From Bacteroides sp. (GTDB taxonomy: Bacteria > Bacteroidota > Bacteroidia > Bacteroidales > SM23-62): 18,026 bases of DNA. The stretch lies in NCBI GenBank assembly GCA_030667765.1, contig DAOUVF010000013.1, forward strand, positions 1 through 18,026, read 5' to 3'. The stretch's first letter is position 1; every line of letters starts with the position of its first letter. Made by a program: the position numbers and the translations under genes. Under the pieces are notes generated by a model. The model had not been told where the DNA came from. It worked only from the letters and a program-made list of their open reading frames with translations, and made no database searches. Positions 1 to 8,411 of the stretch are shown here, piece by piece.

Positions 1-232
1 CATGGATCTTTCAGTAATCCCCAAGGTCATTGGATCCTTTAAACTGGTGTTCGCTGTGATGATTTTCGGATATATCCTGCACTGGTTGCCCCAGGGCTGG
101 AAAGATAGCTGGATGAACTGGTTTATCCGCATCCCCCACTGGGTGAAGGTGATCATCGTGGTGGTACTGGTGTTTCTGATCTATCAGTCCCAGACAGCGG
201 ATTTACAGCCATTTATCTATTTTCAGTTCTGA
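1..232 (+). CDS. MBOAT family O-acyltransferase, C-terminal fragment
   Basis: This is the last 76 or so residues of a membrane-bound O-acyltransferase (AlgI/DltB-like); the rest lies before the window. Two hydrophobic segments are visible, at about residues 10-28 and 47-62 of the fragment, joined by a Trp-rich loop (HWLPQGWKDSW). The protein ends with QPFIYFQF, an ending I recall from Bacteroidota MBOAT proteins in polysaccharide loci. Family members move acyl groups, usually acetyl, across or at the membrane onto exported glycans. The catalytic His region is not in the window, so activity cannot be judged. It lies 48 bp before the FrhB-like gene on the same strand, which fits a role in decorating the glycan made by this cluster. 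The assignment rests on the C-terminal pattern and the neighbours. Confidence 0.72.
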   Translation, partial: MDLSVIPKVIGSFKLVFAVMIFGYILHWLPQGWKDSWMNWFIRIPHWVKVIIVVVLVFLIYQSQTADLQPFIYFQF

Positions 233-253
233 GATATTTCATTTCAGAAAGTA

Positions 254-261
254 TATATTTG
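254..261 (+). promoter_or_regulatory. Candidate Bacteroidota -7 promoter box before the FrhB-like gene
   Basis: TATATTTG at 254-261 matches the Bacteroidota -7 consensus TAnnTTTG exactly and lies 19 bp before the ATG at 281. No convincing TTTG -33 element lies 19-21 bp upstream, so only half the promoter is seen. The position in the 48 bp gap would let the last four cluster genes be transcribed separately from the MBOAT gene. Confidence 0.35.
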
Positions 262-280
262 TAATATAACTTTAACTGAG

Positions 281-1642
281 ATGCCAAATAGCAGGGAGCT
301 AAGGAAAATTGTAAAAGCAGGTACTTGTATTGGATGTGGTGCCTGTGTGGCCTTGGTTAAGTCGGGGAATGCCTCTATGACAGATACCCCCAGAGGCCCG
401 GTCCCACTTCTGAACGGATCCACTACTTTTCATTTAAACCCCATGGAATTTTGTCCGGGGAAAGGCATTCATTATCCCGACCTGTATAATAAAGTGTTTT
501 CTGGGTATCCCGATAACTGGCTGACAGGCCACATTGATTCGGTGTATGTTGGTTATTCGAGGGATGATAACATAAGGAACAATGCAGCATCGGGGGGCAT
601 CATATCGAGTACCCTCATCTACCTGCTTCAAACAGCAAAGATCGATGCTGCCATTATCGTTAAACAAGGGCTCCCTGTCCCGGAAAAGGCAAGGGTGATA
701 TTGGCCCATACAGCCGGGGAGATCATGGCATCCTCGCAATCGGTATATATTCCCGTATCTACCCTGGATATCCTGGCGAAACTTGAAAAAGGCAAAAGAT
801 ATGCCATTACCTGTCTGCCAGAGCAATCGGCTGTACTGCGGAAAATGCAGCTGGCCGGATTTGAACCTGCGCGGCAGGTGAAGTATATATTGGGACCCTA
901 TACCGGGACTGCCCTGTATCCCGATGCCATTCATCATTTTTTACGTACAAACAGGATTAAAAGGAGCGACCGGATAAGCTCACTGAAATGGCGTGCCGGG
1001 GAATGGCCCGGCCATCTTGAGATAATTACAGACAGCGGAAAAGTAATAACATCCAAAAAAGTATATTATAATTTTCTGATCCCTTTTTTTATTACCAGGG
1101 CGAGTCTGCAAAGCATGGATTTCTGTAACGAATTTGCCGATCTTTCGGTGGGCGATGCCTGGTCCCCCGAGTATGAAAAGCAGGGGAAGGGATTTTCGGT
1201 CGTGGTTTCAAGAAACACTGAAATGACCGGGATACTTTCAGCAATGCGAAAAGAAGGATTGATAAGCCTGGAGGAAAAAGATGCAGGAGTTGCATCCGAG
1301 ATGCATGGACATATGATCGATTTTAAAAAAAGGGGAAGTTACATCAGGAACAGGATCCGGATAATGACCGGAAGGAAAAGTCCGGATTTCGGATATGCAC
1401 CAAAAAACCTCCATTTCTCAAGAATCCTGGTGGAACTGGTTATAGATTTCATATTCCATATATCCGGGAACCGGGTATCGCGATTTTTAATGTCCCTTTT
1501 TCCTGAGAAATTCCTGGGACCCATATTCAACGGGCTCCGGCTGAAATGGAAAAGCATCAGCAAACCAGCCAAAAGAAAAGGATTGAGAGAATATAAAGTA
1601 AAGATTTCAGAACCATGGCAATTGTATTCAGTGATTTTCTAA
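281..1642 (+). CDS. FrhB-like iron-sulfur protein of a glycan cluster (coenzyme F420 hydrogenase/dehydrogenase beta-subunit family)
   Basis: The protein has 453 residues and no signal peptide, so it is probably cytoplasmic. The N-terminus has the ferredoxin-like pattern CIGCGAC (Cys16, 19, 22), and a fourth Cys follows in FCPGKG (Cys58); together these can bind one 4Fe-4S cluster. The middle has the FrhB-type ASGGIISSTL segment (residues 103-112). Further on come a GEWPG segment and FADLSVGDAW, a hallmark of the FrhB C-terminal domain. Several Cys usual in redox FrhB proteins are replaced: LPCQ reads LPEQ (Glu181), FCG reads PYTG, and the Cys pair before the GDAW motif is reduced to one. Such proteins often sit in exopolysaccharide loci, where their role is unclear; reduction or modification of a nucleotide sugar is possible but is inference. 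The stop overlaps the next gene by 28 bp. Confidence 0.75.
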   Translation: MPNSRELRKIVKAGTCIGCGACVALVKSGNASMTDTPRGPVPLLNGSTTFHLNPMEFCPGKGIHYPDLYNKVFSGYPDNWLTGHIDSVYVGYSRDDNIRNNAASGGIISSTLIYLLQTAKIDAAIIVKQGLPVPEKARVILAHTAGEIMASSQSVYIPVSTLDILAKLEKGKRYAITCLPEQSAVLRKMQLAGFEPARQVKYILGPYTGTALYPDAIHHFLRTNRIKRSDRISSLKWRAGEWPGHLEIITDSGKVITSKKVYYNFLIPFFITRASLQSMDFCNEFADLSVGDAWSPEYEKQGKGFSVVVSRNTEMTGILSAMRKEGLISLEEKDAGVASEMHGHMIDFKKRGSYIRNRIRIMTGRKSPDFGYAPKNLHFSRILVELVIDFIFHISGNRVSRFLMSLFPEKFLGPIFNGLRLKWKSISKPAKRKGLREYKVKISEPWQLYSVIF

Positions 1643-3210
1643 AAAGCTCGTATCCAAGGATACTAAGCCAGGTATGCCGGGACAGGAACTCTTCACTGTA
1701 TGGTTGTTTTGACAGGAACTTCTGGCATTACAGGATCAGGGATTTTTCTTCCATTATCCTGCAGCAAGGGGGCTATTTTTGTTACCAGCTTTCGCAATTG
1801 GATAAGTTCCGGGAACATTCAACACAGCTGGAAGAGATAGCTAGGGCATCCGCCCTGTTCTGGAACCAGCGGGCAAAAAGAAAAGGGGCCTTTGAAGAAT
1901 ACTATCCCTGGGAGAAAGGCTTCCCTCCATTGGCCTTTTCCACACTTTCTGTGGCCAGGCTAGTGTATGACGGCATCGTGGATAAAAATGAAGTGGCTGA
2001 AGGATTAAGGGTTGCACGACAACAACTTTCCAAAAGGTTTGAGTCCGGGGCTGCAAACCAACAAATGGCCGGACTGGCTGCCCTGGCTTACCTGTACAGG
2101 ATAGATCAGGATACATCCACCCTTGATTATGATCAATTAAAAGTAAGGACATTGGCTCTGCAGGATATGGAAGGATGGTTTAATGAATATGATGGCCCGG
2201 ACCTGGGATACTTATCCGTAACCCTGGATTGTTTATGGGACCTGTATGACCTTACAAAAGACGATGACTATTTTCAATCAATCCGGCGGGCCATCCTTTT
2301 CATCCATCCCTTAACCCGGTTCTTTGGAGGTAATGCAGGCATGCATAATGCAAGAAATACCGATTATATGGTACCCTATGGTATTGTCAGAACGATGTTC
2401 CATGAAGACAAAGAGCTGTCATCAGATGCGCTGGAAGTATTTCATGATCTTTACCAGGATCTCGCTGCTCCGGATCATTTTTTTCACGCTGTGGATGACA
2501 GGTACCTGGTCCATTACATAGGCCATTCCATCGCACGGGCGGAAAAGATCCTGAATCAGGACAAGGAATTGAATCCTGTCAGCCCTTTACGCCCCGGGCA
2601 AAACAGGTATTTTGCAAACGCGGGATATCAAATCAGGTATGGTTCGGGCCATCAGCCCAATACCATCGTTTCCATTAATAAGGGTGGCATATTGTCAAGC
2701 TATTCTCCGGATAAAAAAAAGTATTATCATGATTTCGGATGGATCCTAACCGGTGACGGAAAGCAATATATTACACATTGGTGGTCCGATAACTGGGAGA
2801 AAAAGTTGGATTCAGACTCCCTGCTGGTCAGGGGATATTTTATACCACATTCGGAAAAGCAAAATTCCCCCGGTAAACATTTTATCCTGAGAACGGTCAG
2901 CTTCATTTTTGGAAATTCAATTATAGAATATTTAAAATCCCAGCTGATTTTCAAGAAAAAGAAGAGTAAAATCAGTTTTAACAGGGAGATTTCATTCGAG
3001 GACAACAGTATCGTAATTGTTGATCAGATACAAAGAATGCCCGGAAATATGATGTTGAAAAGGGCGCCTCGATCTTCTAAAAGGCATGTATCAAGCGCTG
3101 ACTCATTCCATCCGGAAGATTTCAGCCTTTGGAGATCAGTAACGATAAATGAATCAAGACAGGAAAAGACCAATGCGGTTCAGATTACAACAAGCATTCA
3201 GTTCGGGTAA
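1615..3210 (+). CDS. Heparinase II/III-like toroid and beta-sandwich protein, unknown role in glycan cluster
   Basis: The product is 531 residues without a signal peptide or membrane segment. Residues about 30-330 look helical and aromatic-rich, with conserved-looking YGCFDRNFWHYRIRDF near the N-terminus, ADDR-like acidic/aromatic patches and HNARNTDYMVPYG. This suggests an (alpha/alpha) toroid as in polysaccharide lyases. From about residue 340 it becomes beta-rich (NTIVSINKGGILSSYSPDKK, then HDFGWILTGDG and THWWSDNW), like the heparinase II/III beta-sandwich. I recall similar proteins annotated as hypothetical in Bacteroidota glycan clusters. The missing signal peptide argues against a secreted degradative lyase. 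Acting on a lipid-linked or nascent glycan in the cytoplasm is inference. The start is inside the FrhB-like gene and no later Met precedes the conserved core, so this ATG is preferred. Its 3' end overlaps the GtrA gene by 62 bp. Confidence 0.6.
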   Translation: MAIVFSDFLKSSYPRILSQVCRDRNSSLYGCFDRNFWHYRIRDFSSIILQQGGYFCYQLSQLDKFREHSTQLEEIARASALFWNQRAKRKGAFEEYYPWEKGFPPLAFSTLSVARLVYDGIVDKNEVAEGLRVARQQLSKRFESGAANQQMAGLAALAYLYRIDQDTSTLDYDQLKVRTLALQDMEGWFNEYDGPDLGYLSVTLDCLWDLYDLTKDDDYFQSIRRAILFIHPLTRFFGGNAGMHNARNTDYMVPYGIVRTMFHEDKELSSDALEVFHDLYQDLAAPDHFFHAVDDRYLVHYIGHSIARAEKILNQDKELNPVSPLRPGQNRYFANAGYQIRYGSGHQPNTIVSINKGGILSSYSPDKKKYYHDFGWILTGDGKQYITHWWSDNWEKKLDSDSLLVRGYFIPHSEKQNSPGKHFILRTVSFIFGNSIIEYLKSQLIFKKKKSKISFNREISFEDNSIVIVDQIQRMPGNMMLKRAPRSSKRHVSSADSFHPEDFSLWRSVTINESRQEKTNAVQITTSIQFG

Positions 3211-3634
3211 GAACAGTGTAAAACAAAAGACCCTGGTGAAATTTTTATTATTTCTCCTGGTAGGGTTGCCTGCATTTATCATTGCAATTCCTTTTAATTA
3301 TGTACTGGTTGAATTTTTTCATTTATATAAACCGGCTGCCTATGTAATCGTATTACTTTTCCAGGTTACTGTTAATTTCTTTATGCTCAGATGGTTTGTT
3401 TTCAAATCATCGAAAGATCATCCGGTACTCAGACAATATTTTCTTTTCCTGGGGGGGATCGGCCTGGTCAGATTGCTGGACTGGTCTTGTTACTCTTTGT
3501 TTGTTGAGGTTTTCGGATTTTATTATTTATTGGTACAGCTGTCCAATGTTGTAATCTTTTCTGTTATAAAATTTCTGTTCAGTAAAACTGTTATGGAGAA
3601 AAATAATACCATATCTAACACACCTTCCGTATGA
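3149..3634 (+). CDS. GtrA-family membrane protein
   Basis: This 161-residue protein has about four hydrophobic helices (roughly residues 28-50, 58-78, 92-112 and 122-146) after a short basic N-terminus, the usual size and layout of GtrA (PF04138). GtrA proteins are thought to flip undecaprenyl-phosphate-linked sugars across the inner membrane for glycosylation of surface polymers or teichoic acids. Motif-like features are LVGLPAFIIAIPFNY in helix 1 and FFMLRWFVF after helix 2; members often carry N-x-x-x-x-R-x-F-V-F here. Its stop overlaps the start of the family 2 glycosyltransferase as ATGA, so the two are very likely translationally coupled. A second Met at residue 9 (position 3173) would shorten the overlap with the gene before; the true start is unsettled. 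Confidence 0.85.
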   Translation: MNQDRKRPMRFRLQQAFSSGKNSVKQKTLVKFLLFLLVGLPAFIIAIPFNYVLVEFFHLYKPAAYVIVLLFQVTVNFFMLRWFVFKSSKDHPVLRQYFLFLGGIGLVRLLDWSCYSLFVEVFGFYYLLVQLSNVVIFSVIKFLFSKTVMEKNNTISNTPSV

Positions 3635-4575
3635 AATTAATCATCCAGATTCCATGTTTCAATGAGGAAAAAACGCTGCCCCGGGTAATAGAGGACCTGC
3701 CCAGGGAAATAAGCGGAATAGACCAGATTGAATACCTTGTCATTGATGATGGTAGCAGCGATAGTACCGCTCAGGTTGCCAGGGATCTCGGGGTTCATCA
3801 TATTTTATCCCTGGGAACCAACAGGGGACTGGCATTTGCTTTTTATTCCGGCATTAACCATTGCCTTGAAAATGGAGCGGATATAGTTGTGAATACGGAC
3901 GGAGATAATCAATACCAGGGACAGGATATAGCAAAGCTGGTAGCGCCGGTTCTCGAACACAGGGCTGAAATTGTAGTGGGGGCAAGGCCCATTAAATCAC
4001 ATAGTGAATTCAGTCCTTTTAAGAAGCTTTTACAATTGCTTGGAAGTTGGACCATCCGGGTCGTATCCAAAACAAAGGTAAAGGATGCTTCATCAGGTTT
4101 CAGGGCCATGTCAGCAAAAGCATGCAGGAGAATTTTCATTTATTCTCGCTTTTCCTACACTATGGAGACATTAATCCAGGCCGGAAATTCCAACCTCAGG
4201 GTTGTTTCAGTTGATATTAATGTCAATCCGACAACGCGAAAATCAAGGCTATTCAAAAATATTTTCCAGCATGTGTCGCGTTCCGGTTCGACCATTATTA
4301 AAATGTTTATCATGTACCGCCCGGGACGCTTCTTTTCCCTGATTGGAAACCTGTTAATGCTCGCAGCCCTGATCCTGGGTGCCAGGTACCTCTATTTGAT
4401 ATTCTGGATAGCAGATCCTGACCCTGAACGAACGTATATACCCTCTTTAATCCTGGTGTCAATTCTGGCCTTCCTCGGGGTGATCAGTTATTTTCTGGCG
4501 ATTATGGGTGAACTCATTAAAACCCAACGGAAGTTAAGCGAAGAAATAATCTCTGAAATCAAATGGAAGGTATAA
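3631..4575 (+). CDS. GtrB-like family 2 glycosyltransferase with two C-terminal membrane helices
   Basis: The 314-residue protein starts with a GT-A fold: IIQIPCFNEEKTLP at residues 4-17, VIDDGSSDST at 38-47, and the metal/nucleotide-sugar motif TDGDNQY at 89-95 (DxD at 90-92). ASSGFRAMS further on is typical of the dolichyl-phosphate mannose synthase/GtrB branch. Residues about 233-258 and 270-293 form two membrane helices, as in GtrB. Family members attach a sugar from a nucleotide donor to undecaprenyl phosphate on the cytoplasmic face, and the partner GtrA is thought to flip the product. The ATGA overlap with the GtrA gene supports that pairing. The sugar cannot be deduced. The gene ends 9 bp before the oppositely oriented protease gene, with no clear terminator hairpin between. 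Confidence 0.88.
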   Translation: MKLIIQIPCFNEEKTLPRVIEDLPREISGIDQIEYLVIDDGSSDSTAQVARDLGVHHILSLGTNRGLAFAFYSGINHCLENGADIVVNTDGDNQYQGQDIAKLVAPVLEHRAEIVVGARPIKSHSEFSPFKKLLQLLGSWTIRVVSKTKVKDASSGFRAMSAKACRRIFIYSRFSYTMETLIQAGNSNLRVVSVDINVNPTTRKSRLFKNIFQHVSRSGSTIIKMFIMYRPGRFFSLIGNLLMLAALILGARYLYLIFWIADPDPERTYIPSLILVSILAFLGVISYFLAIMGELIKTQRKLSEEIISEIKWKV

Positions 4576-4584
4576 AACCACCCC

Positions 4585-6681
4585 TTAGAATTTTTTCATT
4601 TTAACGTCGATGTGGGACTCTTTTGTGAATTCAATCCTGGCACCTTCTTCCAGGATTATCTTTCCCCGCCCCTTTATAATGGCATTATCTCCGACCTGAA
4701 TTTTTGCAGAGGGATGGATGATGATACTTGCACGGGGTGCAATCTCGATCTCAGATCCTTCCAGCAGGGTTAGGGTACTGCCGTTGTCAACCACCAGCCT
4801 GGATTTTTTTTCAAGTACCAGTTTTGAGCCGGGTTGGAGGACCAGGGAAGAGAAATCTGCGAAGACCTGCTCACCCTGGAATTCAAGGGGATCTTTTGGT
4901 TTCTGCGGGGTCAATCCCTGGTCAAGCAAAAGGCGGATCTTCTTATCGATATGCAACTGTTCATGTAATTGAATATTTCCACACCATCGCACATTGGACT
5001 GCAGGCGATTTTCGTCCCAGCTGATCCTTATCCGTATACTTCCGTCGCTGAATTGATCAAGTACATCGATGGCGATGCCATTCAGGTGGATGATACGGTT
5101 ATCATTGGATGAGGGTTCACCAGGACGGGCACGTCTGTTTGATGAGGTCCGATAGGTGGGCAATGGAACTGCTGCAGGATTCTGATCGATGGCTATCCTG
5201 TCGCCGGACTGAAAGGCATCCAATGCCGTTCCGAACAGCGGGTAGGTGTCAAGGCTGTATTTTGATGAATCTAGGAATTCACCATTCACTTTCATATTTT
5301 TTGCCAGGAATAATTCATCCCTGTAAATGATGCCATCCCTGTCTTTAAGATCCCAGGCCCCGAGTATGAGGTTATTGTATCCCGTAAAAGGATTTTCCAG
5401 GGCATCATTGACATGGTATAGCTCCTGCGCTTCATCAATTACCATATCATAATTGCCCATGGCAGAAAGTGGCCAGGTATAATTGCAATTGCCACCGTAA
5501 GTGCCCCGGCCGGACAAAGCCTCTTTGCCCACCTGGATATAGGCATATATTCCTTTTTGGTGAGCCTTTCCATGATCCAACCTTCCTGGTAGCTTCTGGT
5601 GGTTCTCCAGCCACAGCCATTGTTTATTGATCGTTCCGGAAGTTTCCTGCAGGTAGGGCAATTCAATGCGGACCGCATCACCAGTATTAACGAAATCCCT
5701 GATTATGAATTCGTTGTGTCCATGACTAAAGGATTGTTTGTACACGAGATTTGTCTCAATTTCCTTCCCTGTGAGCGGATCACGGGCAGAAACCTGGTAT
5801 TGATTTTCCGGGTGTTTCCAACCAAGCCGCCTGCGGTCAAATGCATTGTACACCTGTGAGGACCGGTCCCACGAGCTCAACATGGCATACCCCCCTGCTG
5901 AGGACATAAATGTTTTGGTCCCGGCACCTGATCCTCCGGTGTGGAAATTATTTCCCCCCAGTAAAAGGTGTGAAAACTCATGTCTCAGGATCACATAATT
6001 GGCTGCCCCTTCATTCACGAAATAACTGTAAGCCATAAATCCTTTCATGGCCTTAAAAGGATAATTCATGCGATAAGGCATGCAATACCCACCTGATGAA
6101 GAGGGGGTGATCTTCGAATTGACCCGCCAGATAACCATGACCATATCTATCATGGAATCAGGTTGTATGGCCTTTGAACTACCATGTCCGTAGGCAAGGG
6201 TAAATTCATCAAAATCCCCTGCATTTACCGAATAACCGTTTGCGGTGATCACATCCTCCCCGGTCTGTTGCAGGATGGTGTCCATAACCTGCCGGAAACC
6301 CCTGCCACTCAAGTTATTGAAATCTACCGAGATAAGTTTTGGATAATAATCCGCCAGGACGTTGAATTCCCCGAAAGAAGCCTGGTGATAGTATTTTGTC
6401 ATAATACCCTTCCGGGATTCTCCAGGATCCAGATCATGATCGAAGAAATACCCCGGGTTGCGTGGTAATTGTCCGGGTGCCCAGCCGGCTGTAAATCCAG
6501 GTTCATCCGGATCATTCAGCACTTCAGCAAAGACCAGGAATATTCTCAAAGTCCCTTTCGTTGGCAGCCAGTATCCAAGACGGCTGTCCTGGCTCAGGAC
6601 GGTTCTCCCGGAAAGGAGAACAAAAAATAGCATCAGGAATATGCTTAATATTGGTTTCCTGGTTTTCATCTTTTCATACAT
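4585..6681 (-). CDS. Secreted M6-like zinc metalloprotease with C-terminal beta-solenoid-like tail
   Basis: The 698-residue product starts with a Sec signal peptide: basic residues, a hydrophobic core at about 11-24, and likely cleavage after VLS (residue 30). The catalytic site reads HEFSHLLLGGNNFH, with His234, Glu235 and His238; His247 is a possible third ligand. A downstream segment (about 262-290: SSAGGYAML, then FDRRRLGW) resembles the post-active-site part of M6 peptidases such as immune inhibitor A. The spacing to His247 is longer than the metzincin HExxHxxGxxH. The last 80 or so residues repeat short hydrophobic strands with Gly/Ser/Pro turns (GSTLTLLEGSEIEIAP), suggesting a small beta-solenoid. 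No type IX secretion C-terminal domain is evident. The protein is probably periplasmic or surface-exposed; substrate unknown. An alternative start is Met5 (position 6669). Confidence 0.75.
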   Translation of the reverse strand: MYEKMKTRKPILSIFLMLFFVLLSGRTVLSQDSRLGYWLPTKGTLRIFLVFAEVLNDPDEPGFTAGWAPGQLPRNPGYFFDHDLDPGESRKGIMTKYYHQASFGEFNVLADYYPKLISVDFNNLSGRGFRQVMDTILQQTGEDVITANGYSVNAGDFDEFTLAYGHGSSKAIQPDSMIDMVMVIWRVNSKITPSSSGGYCMPYRMNYPFKAMKGFMAYSYFVNEGAANYVILRHEFSHLLLGGNNFHTGGSGAGTKTFMSSAGGYAMLSSWDRSSQVYNAFDRRRLGWKHPENQYQVSARDPLTGKEIETNLVYKQSFSHGHNEFIIRDFVNTGDAVRIELPYLQETSGTINKQWLWLENHQKLPGRLDHGKAHQKGIYAYIQVGKEALSGRGTYGGNCNYTWPLSAMGNYDMVIDEAQELYHVNDALENPFTGYNNLILGAWDLKDRDGIIYRDELFLAKNMKVNGEFLDSSKYSLDTYPLFGTALDAFQSGDRIAIDQNPAAVPLPTYRTSSNRRARPGEPSSNDNRIIHLNGIAIDVLDQFSDGSIRIRISWDENRLQSNVRWCGNIQLHEQLHIDKKIRLLLDQGLTPQKPKDPLEFQGEQVFADFSSLVLQPGSKLVLEKKSRLVVDNGSTLTLLEGSEIEIAPRASIIIHPSAKIQVGDNAIIKGRGKIILEEGARIEFTKESHIDVKMKKF

Positions 6682-6695
6682 ATGTCAATCCTCTT

Positions 6696-6727
6696 CAAAA
6701 ATACCCTACAGCAGGTATATATTCAAG
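6696..6727 (-). promoter_or_regulatory. Candidate promoter of the metalloprotease gene
   Basis: On the - strand TATTTTTG (6696-6703) matches the Bacteroidota -7 consensus TAnnTTTG exactly. CTTG, one mismatch from the TTTG -33 element, lies 20 bp upstream at about 6724-6727. The implied leader is about 8 nt to the ATG at 6681, or about 20 nt to the second ATG at 6669, which slightly favours the shorter protein. AGAGG in the leader could act as a weak ribosome binding site. Confidence 0.4.
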
Positions 6728-6788
6728 TTTCGGGCCAAATCTTTGCGTAGCTTTTCATTATATTTAACCGATCAATTAAAATCCATTC

Positions 6789-8402
6789 ATGCCGGTATTC
6801 AAATTCAAGAAATGTTTTACGGAAAATAATTACCCCCGGATTGTTATCATTTTCCTGTTGCTGGTGTATACTGCAACTAACTTTATGCATCATAACTGGA
6901 CCCGGGATGATGGGCCTGACCGGGGGGTTATCAAGTGGGATGTTATCTCATACTATGCCTACCTGCCCGCTACTTTTATCTACGGTGATCCAAGCCTGGA
7001 TTTTCTGGATGAGGGAATGATTGACAATGATAATAAGTTCTGGTGGTCACCTACCGAAGACGGCGGAAAAATCATCTATATGTCATGCGGCCTTTCCATT
7101 ATGTATTCCCCTTTCTTCTTTATGGCACATATCCTGGCACCTGTTTTCGGAGAAGCCAGGGATGGATTCGGTTCCATCTACCAGTTTTTCCTGGTCTTCG
7201 GTGCACTTGTTTATGTGGCCATAGGATTTATTTTTCTTAAAAAGATACTGCTCAGGTATTTTACTCCCATGGTCACTGCCCTTACCCTGTTATTATTGGG
7301 CCTTGGGACTAACCTCTATTATTATTCTACCTATGAGGCGGTTATGTCTCACTCCTATAATTTTGTTCTGATTACAATATTTCTCTATACGGTTCTGAAA
7401 TGGTATGAAAAGGCAACCTGGTCCAGGACTTTTGTACTGGGGATGCTATTTGGACTGATCGTGCTGATCAGGCCTACAAATATGCTGATCCTTATCCTGC
7501 TTGTCCTGTGGGGAGTGGATTCCTGGAGTTCATTTACTGAAAGGATACGGTTCTTCCTCAGGAACATCCCCAAAGTGTTGCTTATGATATTTGCCTTTCT
7601 ACTGCCGTGGATCCCACAGTTTCTCTACTGGCATATGATCACCGGGCAGATCATGTATTATTCGTACGGAGCGCATGGAGACCGCTTTTTCTTTGACAAT
7701 CCCCATATCATGGAGTCCCTTTTCAGCTACCGGAAGGGTTGGCTTTTATATACACCATTGATGATTTTCGCCATTATTGGACTCCTCCCCTTGAGGAAAA
7801 TAATTCGGGGATCAACGCTGCCCATCAGCCTCTCCCTGATCCTGATCGTATATCTGATGGCCTCATGGTGGACATGGTGGTTTGGTGGAGGATTTGGAGG
7901 AAGGATATATATAGATATTTATGGTATCCTGGCCTTACCCCTTGCTGCACTGATCACAACAGTCCAGGCACATAAGAAGAAGTTAGTCCGCTTTGGCATC
8001 TTTGGTTTATTGGTATTCCTGATGTTTTTCCAACTGCTACAAACCAGGCATTATGTAAAAACGGCCATCCACTGGGATTCAATGTCAAAAAGAGCCTACT
8101 GGCTTAATTTCATGAAAGTCAGGCATTCTGTGGATTATCTGCCCTTACTCTCCATCCACGATGAGGAGTTATGCAGGAAGGGGATCTATGTTTTCTATGA
8201 TATGAGCGAAGACCGGTCATACCTGAAGGAATTGCCGGAGGAAACGGGAATTGGTTTGATGGTCAGAGAAATAGAACGTAGCAGGACGCTTCCGGGAGAC
8301 ATAAGACGCTATGCAGGGAGGATGGATATTTCTGTGGAAGAAGCGACCCGGATGACGGCCGAGCGGATGTTCTACATGAAACGGGATCACCGTTTTTACT
8401 GA
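6789..8402 (+). CDS. Polytopic GT-C fold glycosyltransferase (PMT/ArnT-like)
   Basis: This 537-residue integral membrane protein has roughly ten hydrophobic helices between residues 18 and 422. After helix 1 comes a long extracytoplasmic loop with WDVISYYAYLP (about 50-60); an acidic residue at this place is typical of GT-C enzymes, which take sugars from polyprenyl phosphate carriers on the outer face. Further features are GLIVLIRPTNML (about 224) and a Trp/Gly-rich WWTWWFGGGFGGR segment (about 359-371). A soluble tail of about 115 residues follows the last helix. It lies on the same strand as the GtrA/GtrB pair and could be the enzyme that uses their flipped lipid-linked sugar, although the protease gene separates them. 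The ATG at 6789 is the only sensible start before helix 1. It ends 9 bp before the oppositely oriented response regulator gene. Donor and acceptor are unknown. Confidence 0.75.
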   Translation: MPVFKFKKCFTENNYPRIVIIFLLLVYTATNFMHHNWTRDDGPDRGVIKWDVISYYAYLPATFIYGDPSLDFLDEGMIDNDNKFWWSPTEDGGKIIYMSCGLSIMYSPFFFMAHILAPVFGEARDGFGSIYQFFLVFGALVYVAIGFIFLKKILLRYFTPMVTALTLLLLGLGTNLYYYSTYEAVMSHSYNFVLITIFLYTVLKWYEKATWSRTFVLGMLFGLIVLIRPTNMLILILLVLWGVDSWSSFTERIRFFLRNIPKVLLMIFAFLLPWIPQFLYWHMITGQIMYYSYGAHGDRFFFDNPHIMESLFSYRKGWLLYTPLMIFAIIGLLPLRKIIRGSTLPISLSLILIVYLMASWWTWWFGGGFGGRIYIDIYGILALPLAALITTVQAHKKKLVRFGIFGLLVFLMFFQLLQTRHYVKTAIHWDSMSKRAYWLNFMKVRHSVDYLPLLSIHDEELCRKGIYVFYDMSEDRSYLKELPEETGIGLMVREIERSRTLPGDIRRYAGRMDISVEEATRMTAERMFYMKRDHRFY

Positions 8403-8411
8403 TTTTAATGA

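Noticed and set aside
4576..4584. Transcription terminator between the convergent glycosyltransferase and protease genes
   Set aside because: The 9 bp gap and its flanks contain no convincing stem-loop followed by a T run.
6738..6766. Promoter for the GT-C gene (TTTG at 6742 and TATATTTA at 6759)
   Set aside because: The spacing of 13 bp is too short for a Bacteroidota -33/-7 pair and the last base of the -7 box does not match.
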